DNA of 64,000 nucleotides from Bacteriovoracaceae bacterium (GTDB lineage Bacteria; Bdellovibrionota; Bacteriovoracia; Bacteriovoracales; Bacteriovoracaceae). The position numbers and the translations under genes are program-made. Numbering within the stretch: the stretch's first letter is position 1; each line of letters starts with the position of its first letter. The stretch covers positions 177,240 through 241,239 of the forward strand of contig JABFRR010000007.1 in assembly GCA_013141065.1 (NCBI GenBank), given 5' to 3'. Shown here piece by piece: positions 51,955-61,209 of the stretch. The notes below the pieces were generated by a model. That model was given only the letters and a program-made list of their open reading frames with translations. It searched no databases and was not told the DNA's origin.

Positions 51955-54369
51955 ATGTCGCAGAGTTGGTCAGAGTCTAAAAAGTTTCCTTTATTACCAC
52001 TTAGGGACATGATTATTTTCCCGCATATGGTAGTGCCACTCTTTGTCGGACGAGAGAAATCTATCTCCGCTCTAGAAGAAGCTCAAAGAAACAACAATGA
52101 AATCTTTTTGGTCACTCAAAAAGACGCTAGTGTTTTAAATCCAGATCGCGAAGACATTTATGAAGTGGGTGTTGTCGTCAACATCATTCAAATGCTCAGA
52201 CTTCCGGATAATACTGTAAAGGTATTAATCGAAGGAAAGTATCGGGCAAAAATCAAAACTTTTGAATCAGGTAGCGAAGGCTACTTTGCTGAAGTCGAGA
52301 AATGCAATCACGAAACGAAGGATCCAGTTACTCTTGAAGCCACCATCAGAAGCATCAAAGGAATCTTTGAACAGTATGTGAAGCTTAATAAGAGAATTCC
52401 ACCTGAGCTTTTGATGAGCATTTCTTCGATTACAGATCCGTCTCGCTCGGCGGACATCATGGTTGCTCACTTAACGATGAAAATCGCAGAGAAGCAAGAA
52501 ATTCTTGAAGCTGTTGAAGTTGGAAGACGACTTGAACTTCTTCTTGAAAAAATGCAAGGTGAAATCGAAATCATTAACGTGGAAAGACGTATCCGTACAA
52601 GAGTGAAAACTCAAATGGAGAAATCTCAAAAAGAATACTATTTGAATGAGCAAATGAATGCGATTCAAAAAGAGCTTGGCCAAAAAGATGATGGAAAGAC
52701 AGACATTCAAGAGATGGAAGAGCGCTTGGCTTCTAAAAAAATGCCAGAAGAAGCTCGAGAAAAAACGGCTAAAGAGATTAAAAAACTTAAGTCTATGTCT
52801 CCAATGTCAGCTGAATCAGCAGTCGTAAGAAATTATGTTGATTGGATGCTTTCACTTCCATGGGATGAATATACAACAGACAATAATTCAGTTCCAAGAG
52901 CAAAAGAAATTCTTGATGATCATCATTACGGAATGAAAGATGTTAAAGAAAGAATTGTTGAATATTTAGCGGTTCGCTCCCTTTTAAAAGAAGAAGGAAA
53001 AGGAACGATTCTTTGTTTATCAGGACCTCCGGGTGTTGGTAAGACTTCAATAGCTAAGTCTTTAGCAGAGTCTCTTGGAAGAAGTTTTCAAAGAATTGCT
53101 CTCGGTGGCGTAAGAGATGAATCGGAAATTAGAGGTCACCGCAGAACTTACGTTGGAGCAATGCCAGGTAAGATTATGATGGCCCTTAAAAAAGCGGGAA
53201 CATCTAATCCACTTATACTCTTAGATGAAATAGATAAAATGTCTTCAGATATGAGAGGAGATCCTTCTGCAGCAATGCTTGAAGTTTTAGATCCTGAGCA
53301 AAATAAATCTTTTGCTGATCATTATATTGAAGTTGAATATGATCTATCAAAAGTAATGTTTGTAATGACGGCCAACGACTTATCAAGAATTCCAGGCCCA
53401 CTTAGAGACAGAATGGAGATCATTCATTTATCTGGTTACACTCCACAAGAGAAACTAGAAATTGGAAAAAGATATCTCTTGAAGAAAGCGGTTAAGGCGA
53501 ATGGTCTTACCGAGCACGAAGTCCAAATTGGTGATAGTTGTATGACTGATATCATTCGTGGTTATTCAAAAGAAGCAGGTGTAAGAGAATACGAAAGACT
53601 ACTTAATACTGTCGTAAGAAAAATTGCAACTGAAGTAGTGACTAAAGAAGTAGCAGCCGGGAAAAAGTTTAATGTTACTTCTAAACAGCTTGCAAAATAT
53701 TTAGGGCCAAGACGTTTTGACAGCACAGATATTGAATCTGGTGCATTGGTAGGTCTGGTTAACGGTCTAGCTTGGACAAGTGTCGGCGGTGAGCTTCTGC
53801 ATATTGAAGTTGTAACAGTTGAAGGTAATGGAAAAATTCAAATTACTGGAAAGCTTGGCGAAGTCATGCAAGAGTCAGCAAAAGCTGCTCTGAGCTTTGT
53901 AAGATCAATTTCACCAAGATTGGGAATTTCTGCTGAATGGTATAATAAAAACGATATACATATTCACGTCCCAGAAGGAGCAACACCAAAAGATGGTCCT
54001 TCCGCAGGGGTCACGATGGTAACAGCTCTAACATCTGCGATCACAGGAATTCCTGTCTTGCAAAATGTAGCGATGACTGGAGAAGTAACAATTAGAGGGA
54101 GAGTTCTTCCAATTGGTGGATTGAAAGAAAAACTTCTTGCAGCTAAGCATGCTGGTGTAAAAACCGTCATCATTCCTGCACGAAATATGAAAGACCTTGC
54201 TGATATACCAGAAGAAATTCAGTCAGGTTTAGAAATTCATCCATGCGAACATGTTGAGCAAGTTTTAAAAGTAGCACTTGACCTTACTCAACCAGAAAAA
54301 TTTCTTCAAGCAGTCACCCCTACACTTACTGTGGTGGAAGGTGAAAGAGGAATGGAAGTCGCAAATTAG
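51955..54369 (+). CDS. lon: ATP-dependent protease Lon
   Basis: I take the ATG at 51955 (MSQSWSESKKF), with AGGAGG upstream, giving 804 residues, the family's usual length. The N-terminal LON substrate domain (FPLLPLRDMIIFPHMVVPLF), Walker A LSGPPGVGKTS and Walker B LILLDEIDKM are followed by the protease domain with catalytic S683 (PKDGPSAG) and K726 (GLKEKLLAAK). Lon degrades damaged and regulatory proteins. Its position after clpP-clpX and its own promoter region fit a heat-shock protease cluster. Confidence 0.95.
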   Translation: MSQSWSESKKFPLLPLRDMIIFPHMVVPLFVGREKSISALEEAQRNNNEIFLVTQKDASVLNPDREDIYEVGVVVNIIQMLRLPDNTVKVLIEGKYRAKIKTFESGSEGYFAEVEKCNHETKDPVTLEATIRSIKGIFEQYVKLNKRIPPELLMSISSITDPSRSADIMVAHLTMKIAEKQEILEAVEVGRRLELLLEKMQGEIEIINVERRIRTRVKTQMEKSQKEYYLNEQMNAIQKELGQKDDGKTDIQEMEERLASKKMPEEAREKTAKEIKKLKSMSPMSAESAVVRNYVDWMLSLPWDEYTTDNNSVPRAKEILDDHHYGMKDVKERIVEYLAVRSLLKEEGKGTILCLSGPPGVGKTSIAKSLAESLGRSFQRIALGGVRDESEIRGHRRTYVGAMPGKIMMALKKAGTSNPLILLDEIDKMSSDMRGDPSAAMLEVLDPEQNKSFADHYIEVEYDLSKVMFVMTANDLSRIPGPLRDRMEIIHLSGYTPQEKLEIGKRYLLKKAVKANGLTEHEVQIGDSCMTDIIRGYSKEAGVREYERLLNTVVRKIATEVVTKEVAAGKKFNVTSKQLAKYLGPRRFDSTDIESGALVGLVNGLAWTSVGGELLHIEVVTVEGNGKIQITGKLGEVMQESAKAALSFVRSISPRLGISAEWYNKNDIHIHVPEGATPKDGPSAGVTMVTALTSAITGIPVLQNVAMTGEVTIRGRVLPIGGLKEKLLAAKHAGVKTVIIPARNMKDLADIPEEIQSGLEIHPCEHVEQVLKVALDLTQPEKFLQAVTPTLTVVEGERGMEVAN

Positions 54370-54398
54370 TTGTCAGATTTAATCGGAAAAAATTAGTT

Positions 54399-54430
54399 AA
54401 ATGGACCCTTTTATAGGGTCCATTTTTTTA
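54399..54430 (+). terminator. Intrinsic terminator of lon
   Basis: An 11-bp perfect stem (AAATGGACCCT / AGGGTCCATTT, five-base loop) is followed by seven T residues on the plus strand, 30 bp after the lon stop. Confidence 0.88.
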
Positions 54431-54482
54431 TAATTAAGCTGAATAATATTCATTATTTGAAATTTAGATCCGATAATTATTT

Positions 54483-56066
54483 ATGAGCCAAATAATTATT
54501 CTATTAGAAAACAAAGAATTCAGTGAAAATCTTCGCCAGAAAATCAGTGAAAAATATGGAGTAGAAGTACTAGAAAGCCAGTCATCGACTGAAGCCAAAT
54601 CCTTTTTTGATTTTATTCCCAATATAGAAATACTATTGTGTAGCGAGATAATTGCAAAAGACAGAGTGGCTTTTGAAATGTGTGAGTACTTAAGCGCACT
54701 TCTGGAAGAAGATAAAGCAGGAAGTAAGCCAGTTCATGTAGTTGTTTTAGGAAAAAAATCACCCTATTATCCTTACCTAACACTTATGGGTGACAAACCA
54801 GATACGGATAAAATTATTTCTTACATTGGATATTTACTAGGTAAAGAAACAGAAAATGTAATGGACGTCGAAGATACAAAAGAGATTGTGCCAGAAGAAA
54901 ATACACCAAAGATAAAAACGGCTCATGTGGCTACTGAATGGATCACAGAAGAAGATCCAGAAACCTTGGAAGCTGAAAAAGATAAAACAACTGTTTTTAA
55001 ATTAACAGATATTCAAAAAAAAGCAGCTTCTGAAGCAAATGTTTTGGCAATGTTGAGTAATAATGAGTACACATCTTTTAGTGCGAGTTATTTTAGTCAT
55101 CTCTCAGATTTAACTTTTGATTTTTCTATCTATGCCAGGGTGAAAAAGGCAGAAGGATTTGAATACAATTGTAAAATACAGGCCAATGTAAAAGTAAGTG
55201 CCACAGATCTAGAGAGAATACTATTACGATGTGGAAAAGAGTTATATGTCACAGCTATTGAATCATCTCAGGCAAGTAGTTTTTTAAACCGTCATTTTGT
55301 AGAGCGTTTTAAAAAAGAAAATTTAAGCCTAGTTGAACGAATGAGAATAAATTCAGAAAGTTTTGAAGTTTTGTTAAATATTTTCAAACATTCATCATTT
55401 GATAAATATAATATAGAAATTGTAAAAAATCTTATCAGTTCAATCAGTAGCGCCAATAAGCTTGTTGAAAATGTATCGAGTCTTAAACAGCTATTGGCCG
55501 GTGAAAAGTTATCCTATGGATATAACCACTTGTTTCTAACTAATTATCTTATTGGTCAAACGATTGATAAATTTCCTTGGAGTAAAGATCAGTCAAAAAA
55601 TAAAATACTCTATTTAGCAATCTTTCATGACTTGGCCCTTCATAACGATCGCCTAATTAAATTGCACCATCATTATTTAGCTGAAAAAAGTAAATTAACA
55701 GCTGAAGAAAATCAGTTAATTTTGAATCATGCTCACGATGCAGCTGTTATCTTAGAAACTATAGTCAAAGCTCCACTAGAGCTTACTTCTATAGTTAAAG
55801 AGCACCATGGAATGAAAACAGGTAAAGGGCTTCCTGAGTCATTAAGTTATAGCTTGCCACCTCTAATGATGGCCCACATTGTGGTGGAAGATTTTGTCAC
55901 GCAATATTTAGATGTACTATTGCTTCCTGCAGGAAGTGAGTTTGATGAGAAAATTAAAGATATTCTAACTGAGTTAAAAAAGAAGTATCAAAAATTAGTT
56001 TATCTTGAAGTCTTAATAGAAATTGAGAATCTTTTCAAAAAGCCAGCGGGACAAGCCGCCGGCTAA
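54483..56066 (+). CDS. Receiver-like/HD-domain signalling protein
   Basis: The 527-residue product starts with a receiver-like fold (SQIIILLENKEFSENLRQKI), though the phosphoacceptor Asp is not clear. The middle is unassigned. The C-terminus is an HD-hydrolase-type domain (FHDLALHNDRLIKLHHHY, then VKEHHGMKTGKGLPESLSY). HHGMKTGKGLP resembles the HHExxDGxGYP of HD-GYP enzymes, which degrade cyclic-di-GMP, but has M for E and L for Y. Activity is therefore doubtful. It begins 113 bp after the lon stop. Confidence 0.6.
   Translation: MSQIIILLENKEFSENLRQKISEKYGVEVLESQSSTEAKSFFDFIPNIEILLCSEIIAKDRVAFEMCEYLSALLEEDKAGSKPVHVVVLGKKSPYYPYLTLMGDKPDTDKIISYIGYLLGKETENVMDVEDTKEIVPEENTPKIKTAHVATEWITEEDPETLEAEKDKTTVFKLTDIQKKAASEANVLAMLSNNEYTSFSASYFSHLSDLTFDFSIYARVKKAEGFEYNCKIQANVKVSATDLERILLRCGKELYVTAIESSQASSFLNRHFVERFKKENLSLVERMRINSESFEVLLNIFKHSSFDKYNIEIVKNLISSISSANKLVENVSSLKQLLAGEKLSYGYNHLFLTNYLIGQTIDKFPWSKDQSKNKILYLAIFHDLALHNDRLIKLHHHYLAEKSKLTAEENQLILNHAHDAAVILETIVKAPLELTSIVKEHHGMKTGKGLPESLSYSLPPLMMAHIVVEDFVTQYLDVLLLPAGSEFDEKIKDILTELKKKYQKLVYLEVLIEIENLFKKPAGQAAG
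56042..56063 (+). terminator. GC-rich hairpin at the end of the HD-domain gene
   Basis: GCCAGCGG and CCGCCGGC pair with one mismatch around a six-base loop and are followed by TAAATTTT. The stem lies inside the last codons of the HD gene and faces a convergent gene. It is far more GC-rich than its surroundings. Confidence 0.45.
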
Positions 56067-56085
56067 ATTTTGAAGAATAAATTTT

Positions 56086-56508
56086 TTAAAGAGAAACTGT
56101 ACACTCTAAATATGTACTTGCATCTTCCCCTCTATGGTCTAGAAGAATAGTTGAAATTGAAAACTCAACTTGATTATTTACAGATTTTACATAAAGATTT
56201 TTAGTTCCACCATCTAAGTAACGTGGGTATTTAGCACTTTGAGTAGCTGAAATTTCACCAGTAGCTTCGTTAACAAAATAGTGAGAAGAGTTATTTAAAA
56301 CGGCAACAACATCATAAGAATTTTTTGTAGAAACAGAAACAGTAACTGAGTTAGTTGTTGTTAAAACATTTACAAGACATTTTTCAGATCCACTTACTCC
56401 AACATATTCACCTGAAGCGATAATTGCATTGAAAGCGTCTGTTGCAGGAGTTTTAGCAAAAAGTGATCCAGAGACAGTAAGGGCAAGTGTCAAAATTAAT
56501 GATTTCAT
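56086..56508 (-). CDS. Small secreted protein of unknown function
   Basis: The ATG at 56508 (MKSLILTLALTVSGSLFAK) has GGGAG upstream and gives 140 residues; upstream in-frame codons are unlikely. The signal peptide is clear, with cleavage before KTPATD. The mature part is rich in Ser, Thr and Val, with one cysteine near each end that could form a disulfide. No family is recognised. Confidence 0.7.
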   Translation of the reverse strand: MKSLILTLALTVSGSLFAKTPATDAFNAIIASGEYVGVSGSEKCLVNVLTTTNSVTVSVSTKNSYDVVAVLNNSSHYFVNEATGEISATQSAKYPRYLDGGTKNLYVKSVNNQVEFSISTILLDHRGEDASTYLECTVSL

Positions 56509-56580
56509 TATTTCTCCCATGGGTTTGATTAATGAGCGTGATATACCGCATTGTTCACAGCGCGGCAAGCCCCTTCAAAG

Positions 56581-57588
56581 TTATAATGTAAATTCGATGA
56601 GGTGGTCGATTTCAATCTTAACACCTATTAAGTCCCCGATATGATGATCATGGTGACTTTGGACTAATGACAGAACCTGCATTTTATTTTCAAATTCAAG
56701 TAGGTAGAGAAAATGAGAACCTCGAAAAGTTTTTTTTATTATTTTTGCTTTTAGAGCTGAATCGTCATTATGAGTTATATCGTCTGGACGTATGAGAACA
56801 AGGCTCAATAAAGTTTTATTATGATCTGGCAGGAAGGGTTTTAAGAGATCTCCTTTTACGATCACGCCTTCACCAATAAATTGAGCAATAAAAAGTGATT
56901 TTGGAGAATGGTAAAGATCGTATGAAGTGGCAAACTGTTCAATGACTCCATTGTTGATGACGCCAATTTTATCTGCAAATGAAAAGGCTTCATTTTGGTC
57001 GTGGGTGACGAGGATTGCAGTCATGTTTAAGGATTTTAAAATGGACCTTACGTCTTCAGAGAGTTGGTATCTAAGTTCGGTATCTAAATTTGAAAAAGGT
57101 TCGTCTAGTAAGAGAATGGCCGGCTCTTGGGCCAGGGCGCGTGCGAGTGCGACTCTTTGTTGTTGGCCACCGGATAATTGGTGAGGATAACATTTTCTAA
57201 ATTTTTCTAATTGAACGAGTGCTAATAATTCATTCAATTTTTGGTGTTTTTTTTCTTTTTTAAGGTGTTCAATTGAAAAAAGGATATTATCTTCGACGTC
57301 AAAGTGAGGAAAAAGAGCGTAGTCTTGAAACACCATACCTATATTACGCTTTTCAGGAGCAATAAAGTGAGCTTGATTTTGGATTTGGTTTCCATCAAGT
57401 GAAATCATTCCTTGAGAGCGCGATTCGAGTCCTGCGATGACTCTTAAAAGGGATGTCTTGCCACAACCTGAAGGGCCTAACAAACAAGCTATTTCACCTT
57501 TTTCCATAGAAAAATTAACATCTCTTAAAACAACGTTTTTGTTAAGAGTGAGAGAAATGTTTTCAACTTGAAGTGTTTTATTTGTCAT
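56581..57588 (-). CDS. fbpC: Fe(III) ABC transporter ATP-binding protein (FbpC-like)
   Basis: I take the ATG at 57588 (MTNKTLQVEN) over the GTG at 57600. The 335-residue product has Walker A LLGPSGCGKTSLLR, signature LSGGQQQRVALARAL, Walker B ILLLDEPFSNLD, H-loop VTHDQNE and a C-terminal TOBE-like domain. That matches the CysA/FbpC subfamily. It overlaps the permease gene by 11 bp. Confidence 0.87.
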   Translation of the reverse strand: MTNKTLQVENISLTLNKNVVLRDVNFSMEKGEIACLLGPSGCGKTSLLRVIAGLESRSQGMISLDGNQIQNQAHFIAPEKRNIGMVFQDYALFPHFDVEDNILFSIEHLKKEKKHQKLNELLALVQLEKFRKCYPHQLSGGQQQRVALARALAQEPAILLLDEPFSNLDTELRYQLSEDVRSILKSLNMTAILVTHDQNEAFSFADKIGVINNGVIEQFATSYDLYHSPKSLFIAQFIGEGVIVKGDLLKPFLPDHNKTLLSLVLIRPDDITHNDDSALKAKIIKKTFRGSHFLYLLEFENKMQVLSLVQSHHDHHIGDLIGVKIEIDHLIEFTL

Positions 57589-59176
57589 GATTATTTTCAC
57601 TTTGCAAATGGATAAGTATTGTTGGAATTAAACTCACGAGAATTAAAAAAAGTGAGGGCAAGGCTGCTCTTTGCCATTCACCTTCAGATGTCATTTCAAA
57701 AACTCGAATCGCCAAAGTTTCTTTGCCGAAAGGTCTGGTCATTAAAGTTATCGGCATTTCCTTTAAGACTTCTACAAAAATAATAAGTGCTGCCGAAATG
57801 ATTCCGGGTTTTATCAAAGGCAAGATAATATTTAAAAAGTTTTTATATTTTTTATTTTTTGAAAGTGACATCACGCTAAAATGAGAATCGGTAATTCTTA
57901 AAAATGAAGTTGAAAGTGGGGCCAGGCAAAGTGAATAAAACCGTATTGATAATCCGGTAATTAATCCAACGAGACCTCCAGTAAGTATTTTTTGTCCTGT
58001 GCCTATTTGTGTTTCGATAGTGTTTAAAAAAATAAAGACTCCAACTGCTAAAACCGAGCCAGGAACAGCGTAACCCAAAGAAGAAAGATTTTTAATTATG
58101 GCTCCAATGATGCCTGGATATTTTCTCACAGCATAGGCCATAATTAATCCAGCAATAAGTAGCACTGCAACTGTGAGAATTGATATTTGTATTGAATTCA
58201 AAATAAATCCTAAATATCTTTCATCAAAATCTTTATTAAAGACTTCAATTGCCCATTTTGTGATCATTGTGGCCGGAATTAGAAATGAAAAAAAACTGAC
58301 TAGAAATGAAAAACTAAGGGCGAGGAATGTGCCAAAAAATTTTAGCTTAACTCTTTGAGGTTTAGCCCCACCTCGGCCAATTGTAGTGTAGGATTTTTTC
58401 TTATCAAGTTGTCTTTCTAAAATCACAAAAAATAAAACGGCTATGATCAAGAGGCTCGCAAGCTGCTCGGCTGATTTAAGTGAATAAAGACCAAACCAGG
58501 ACCTGTAGATTGCTGTTGTAAAAGTTGAGTAATTAAAAATTGAGACTGCACCAAAATCAGCTAACGTTTCCATCAGTGCTAAAAGAAGTCCAGAAAATAT
58601 CCACGACCGTGCCAGAGGAATTGTAATTTTTCTCAATATAGAAAATGAACTTAGTCCCATGGTTTGTCCGACTTCGATTGCGCGAATACCTTGATTTTCA
58701 AAGGCGTTCTTGGCAAGGAGGTAAACATAAGGATAAAAACAGAGGCTTAAAACGAAACTGACTCCCCAGAAATTGCGTATACTAGGAAGAAAAAAACTTA
58801 AATTCAAAAAATCTTTAATAAATATTGACCAAGTTCCGGTGCTGTCAAATAGAGCAATGTAGACGAAAGCCATTATATAAGCAGGTATGGCGAGTGGGAG
58901 GATTGCCAAAAAAGTAAAAAACTTACGAGCCGGAAAATCAAAAAATGAATTCAGGTAAGCAAGTGGAACTCCGATACAAAGTGTTCCTAAACTCACTCCT
59001 AATATAAGTAAAACGGTATTAACAATTAATTCAGGCAATACATAATTTTTTAAGTGAATCCAAATATTAGTGTCAATATCTAAAAACGAAGTAAAAATTA
59101 TAATTATTGGAACAATTGCAATTGTTCCAATAATTAAGCTTAAAAATTTAGAAACACTTAATATTGAAGTGCGCAT
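57578..59176 (-). CDS. fbpB: Fe(III) ABC transporter permease (FbpB-like)
   Basis: The 532-residue product has two tandem permease modules with about twelve membrane segments, each with an EAA-type loop (EVGQTMGLSSFSILRKITIPLARSW is the first). This doubled layout is typical of FbpB/HitB iron permeases. It starts 3 bp after the substrate-binding protein gene. Confidence 0.87.
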   Translation of the reverse strand: MRTSILSVSKFLSLIIGTIAIVPIIIIFTSFLDIDTNIWIHLKNYVLPELIVNTVLLILGVSLGTLCIGVPLAYLNSFFDFPARKFFTFLAILPLAIPAYIMAFVYIALFDSTGTWSIFIKDFLNLSFFLPSIRNFWGVSFVLSLCFYPYVYLLAKNAFENQGIRAIEVGQTMGLSSFSILRKITIPLARSWIFSGLLLALMETLADFGAVSIFNYSTFTTAIYRSWFGLYSLKSAEQLASLLIIAVLFFVILERQLDKKKSYTTIGRGGAKPQRVKLKFFGTFLALSFSFLVSFFSFLIPATMITKWAIEVFNKDFDERYLGFILNSIQISILTVAVLLIAGLIMAYAVRKYPGIIGAIIKNLSSLGYAVPGSVLAVGVFIFLNTIETQIGTGQKILTGGLVGLITGLSIRFYSLCLAPLSTSFLRITDSHFSVMSLSKNKKYKNFLNIILPLIKPGIISAALIIFVEVLKEMPITLMTRPFGKETLAIRVFEMTSEGEWQRAALPSLFLILVSLIPTILIHLQSENNHDK

Positions 59177-59178
59177 GA

Positions 59179-60162
59179 TTATTTATATTGAGCACGATCC
59201 ATTAATTTAACTGCCGTTGATTGCAGTTCACCAGCCTTACTAACATTAATTACATTTTGCTTAAATTTTCCCCAAGCAGCGACCACTGGACTTGATTTAA
59301 TTTTTGAATTTACTGGAAATTCATAATTTTCATCTACAAATAAATTTTGAGCATTACTCGAAGAAAGCCATTCGATAAATTTAAGAGCGGCTTCAGGATT
59401 TTTAGAATATTTTGTTATGCCTGCTCCTGAAACATTGACATGCACACCATTTTTCTTTTGATTCGGCCAAAAAAGTCCTACTTTTGCAGTAGGCTTGGTT
59501 GCTGCGTATTTACCAAAGTAGTAGGTATTTGCAATACCTACGTCGCATAAACCTGCATCAATTGCTTCGATGAGTTTTGTATCATCTGGAAAAACAGTCG
59601 TAGCAAGATTCTTCACCCAACCTGCGACAATTTTTTCTGTTGGAGCTTCACCATTTTCTGCAATCATCATCGCAACAAGAGATTGATTGTAAACTTTGTT
59701 TGAAGTTCGTAAGCAAAGTCTCTTGTTCCATTTTGGAAGTGCTAAGTCTTCGTAGCTTGAGAGATCAGTAATTTTTACTTTATCTTTATTGTAAAAAATA
59801 GTTCTGGCCCTAACAGATAAACCTACCCAAAAGTTTTCTGGATCGCGAAGATGTGCAGGAATGTTCTCGCTAAGAATTTTTGATTTTATTGGTTGAAGCA
59901 GTCCTTCTTTACTGGCCAGCCAAAGATTACCCGCATCGACTGTTAATAATATATCGGCTGGGCTATTAGCACCTTCCGTTTTGAGTTTTTGCATTAAAGG
60001 CCCTTCTTTATCTGTGACGAAAGAAATTGTTGTTCCAGTTTCTTTTTTATACAGATCAAAAAGTGGTTTGATGAGTTGTTCATTTCTTGCGGAGTAAATA
60101 ACAAGTTCGTTAGCGAAAGCACCGTTTATTAGGCTTAAAATTAGAAGAATAAAGAGTTTCAT
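59179..60162 (-). CDS. fbpA: Fe(III)-binding periplasmic protein (FbpA/FutA-like)
   Basis: The 327-residue product has a signal peptide (MKLFILLILSLINGAFA) and the FbpA pattern: ELVIYSARNEQLIKPLFDLY, GPLMQKLKTEGANSPADILLT, and NTYYFGKY with the tandem tyrosines that bind ferric ion. It is the first gene of the fbpABC operon. Its promoter carries a palindrome that may hold an iron-responsive regulator. Confidence 0.88.
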   Translation of the reverse strand: MKLFILLILSLINGAFANELVIYSARNEQLIKPLFDLYKKETGTTISFVTDKEGPLMQKLKTEGANSPADILLTVDAGNLWLASKEGLLQPIKSKILSENIPAHLRDPENFWVGLSVRARTIFYNKDKVKITDLSSYEDLALPKWNKRLCLRTSNKVYNQSLVAMMIAENGEAPTEKIVAGWVKNLATTVFPDDTKLIEAIDAGLCDVGIANTYYFGKYAATKPTAKVGLFWPNQKKNGVHVNVSGAGITKYSKNPEAALKFIEWLSSSNAQNLFVDENYEFPVNSKIKSSPVVAAWGKFKQNVINVSKAGELQSTAVKLMDRAQYK

Positions 60163-60198
60163 ATGTCCTCACGAGTATCGAATTTATTGGATAGTTAA

Positions 60199-60227
60199 CT
60201 TCTACAATGCAAAGTTTGAGCAGTCAA
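60199..60227 (-). promoter_or_regulatory. Promoter of fbpABC
   Basis: On the minus strand TTGACT (60227-60222), a 17-bp spacer and TAGAAG (60204-60199) lie about 37 bp before the fbpA start. The -35 is strong, the -10 weak (4/6). Confidence 0.6.
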
Positions 60228-60229
60228 AC
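60214..60229. promoter_or_regulatory. Inverted repeat GTTTGA-N4-TCAAAC over the fbp promoter
   Basis: A perfect 6-bp inverted repeat with a 4-bp centre (GCAG) overlaps the -35 of the fbpA promoter. It is not a clear Fur box but its position is that of a repressor site. Confidence 0.45.
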
Positions 60230-60266
60230 AATCTTCTCAAAGGTCCGATGAAATTGGTTTTTTCGT

Positions 60267-60295
60267 TTGACAGACTTTTATCCTTTGACTATCTT
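60267..60295 (+). promoter_or_regulatory. Promoter of tRNA-Val
   Basis: A perfect -35 TTGACA (60267-60272), a 17-bp spacer and a -10 TATCTT (60290-60295) lie 25 bp before the tRNA gene, with a C/G-rich discriminator (CTAGGG) after it, as expected for a stringently controlled stable-RNA promoter. Confidence 0.72.
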
Positions 60296-60319
60296 CTAGG
60301 GCACTTGAAGAATTCAGAT

Positions 60320-60395
60320 GGGAGTTTAGCTCAGCTGGTAGAGCGCTACCCTTACAAGGTAGATGCCGGGGGTTCGAGCCCCTCAACTCCCACCA
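60320..60395 (+). tRNA. tRNA-Val (anticodon UAC), CCA encoded
   Basis: The 76-base gene folds as a standard cloverleaf: acceptor stem GGGAGTT/AACTCCC, D arm AGCTCAGCTGGTAGAGC, anticodon loop CTTACAA (anticodon TAC) on stem CTACC/GGTAG region, T arm GGGGGTTCGAGCCCC, discriminator A and encoded CCA. It reads valine codons ending in A (and G by wobble). Confidence 0.96.
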
Positions 60396-60528
60396 TTTTT
60401 GTTCTTATCAAATTATCCTTATACATTCACTCTCTTACTTTTTTACACAGGTATCGTAATTTCTTAACAGGGAATTCATTTACCTGTATGACCGTGTACA
60501 TTATTAAATCAAAAACTAATAGGATTTT

Positions 60529-60852
60529 ATGAAGATTTTAAGTTTAATGGCACTACTCATTTTTACTTCGACAAACATTCAAGCAAAAGAAGTTCTCAGT
60601 TCAAAAAATTCAATTAATGTTGGAAGAATTGTCGAGCTGGTAAAGCTAGTTGATAAAGAAGATATCAAAGTCAATGTGACGGTAAGTGATTTAGGTGGAT
60701 CAACCGATGTGTCTCCAACTCAAAATCTTTATTTTAGTATTTATGCTAAGGGAGAGATGTTTAGCACTGATGCCTCTTTTGATTTGGGTCAAATTTATTC
60801 ATTAAAAAATGCTAAAAGAGTTTCAGGTGGGATTTATGAATTACATCTTTAA
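60529..60852 (+). CDS. Small secreted protein of unknown function
   Basis: The 107-residue product has a signal peptide (MKILSLMALLIFTSTNIQA) and a compact mature part of 88 residues with alternating strands (NVTVSDLGGSTDVSPTQNLYF). No cysteines are in the mature part. No family is recognised. The ribosome site (AGGATTTT before the ATG) is acceptable. Confidence 0.65.
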   Translation: MKILSLMALLIFTSTNIQAKEVLSSKNSINVGRIVELVKLVDKEDIKVNVTVSDLGGSTDVSPTQNLYFSIYAKGEMFSTDASFDLGQIYSLKNAKRVSGGIYELHL

Positions 60853-61209
60853 GAAAGCAAGCAGTTCTAAAAAATATTTTCCCTTTCCTCTAAAAAGAGT
60901 AAAAGTTTAGCTGCTTTTGCCCGCCAAACCTCGCACTTGGTAGTGACTCACTTAATTTCACTCTCTAGAAGTTTTTATTCTGTGAACTACTCCATTACCT
61001 TAAACAGAATTTCGCCTCAGCTCATTCATTCATCTTTTTGGGACTCATTATAAAATGTGCCATGATAATGTTGGATTTAAAAAGAAGGCGTGCCAGTCAA
61101 ATAATGGTCATCGTTTATCATTAACGTGACATGAGAATATTGGGCCTCATCCTTCATCCCTAATTCACCCGAAACAAATCCTATATTTAATTTAACAATC
61201 GCTTTCCTG
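60853..61209. other. Gap between the last chromosomal gene and the mobile-element remnants
   Basis: In this 357-bp stretch I see no convincing gene. It sits between the secreted-protein gene and the 3' end of the IS110-like transposase remnant, so it likely contains the non-coding end of that element and its junction with the chromosome. Confidence 0.5.

Noticed and set aside
60248..60532. 94-codon open reading frame on the plus strand
   Set aside because: It runs straight through the tRNA-Val gene and its promoter, has no ribosome site, and its translation has no protein-like pattern.
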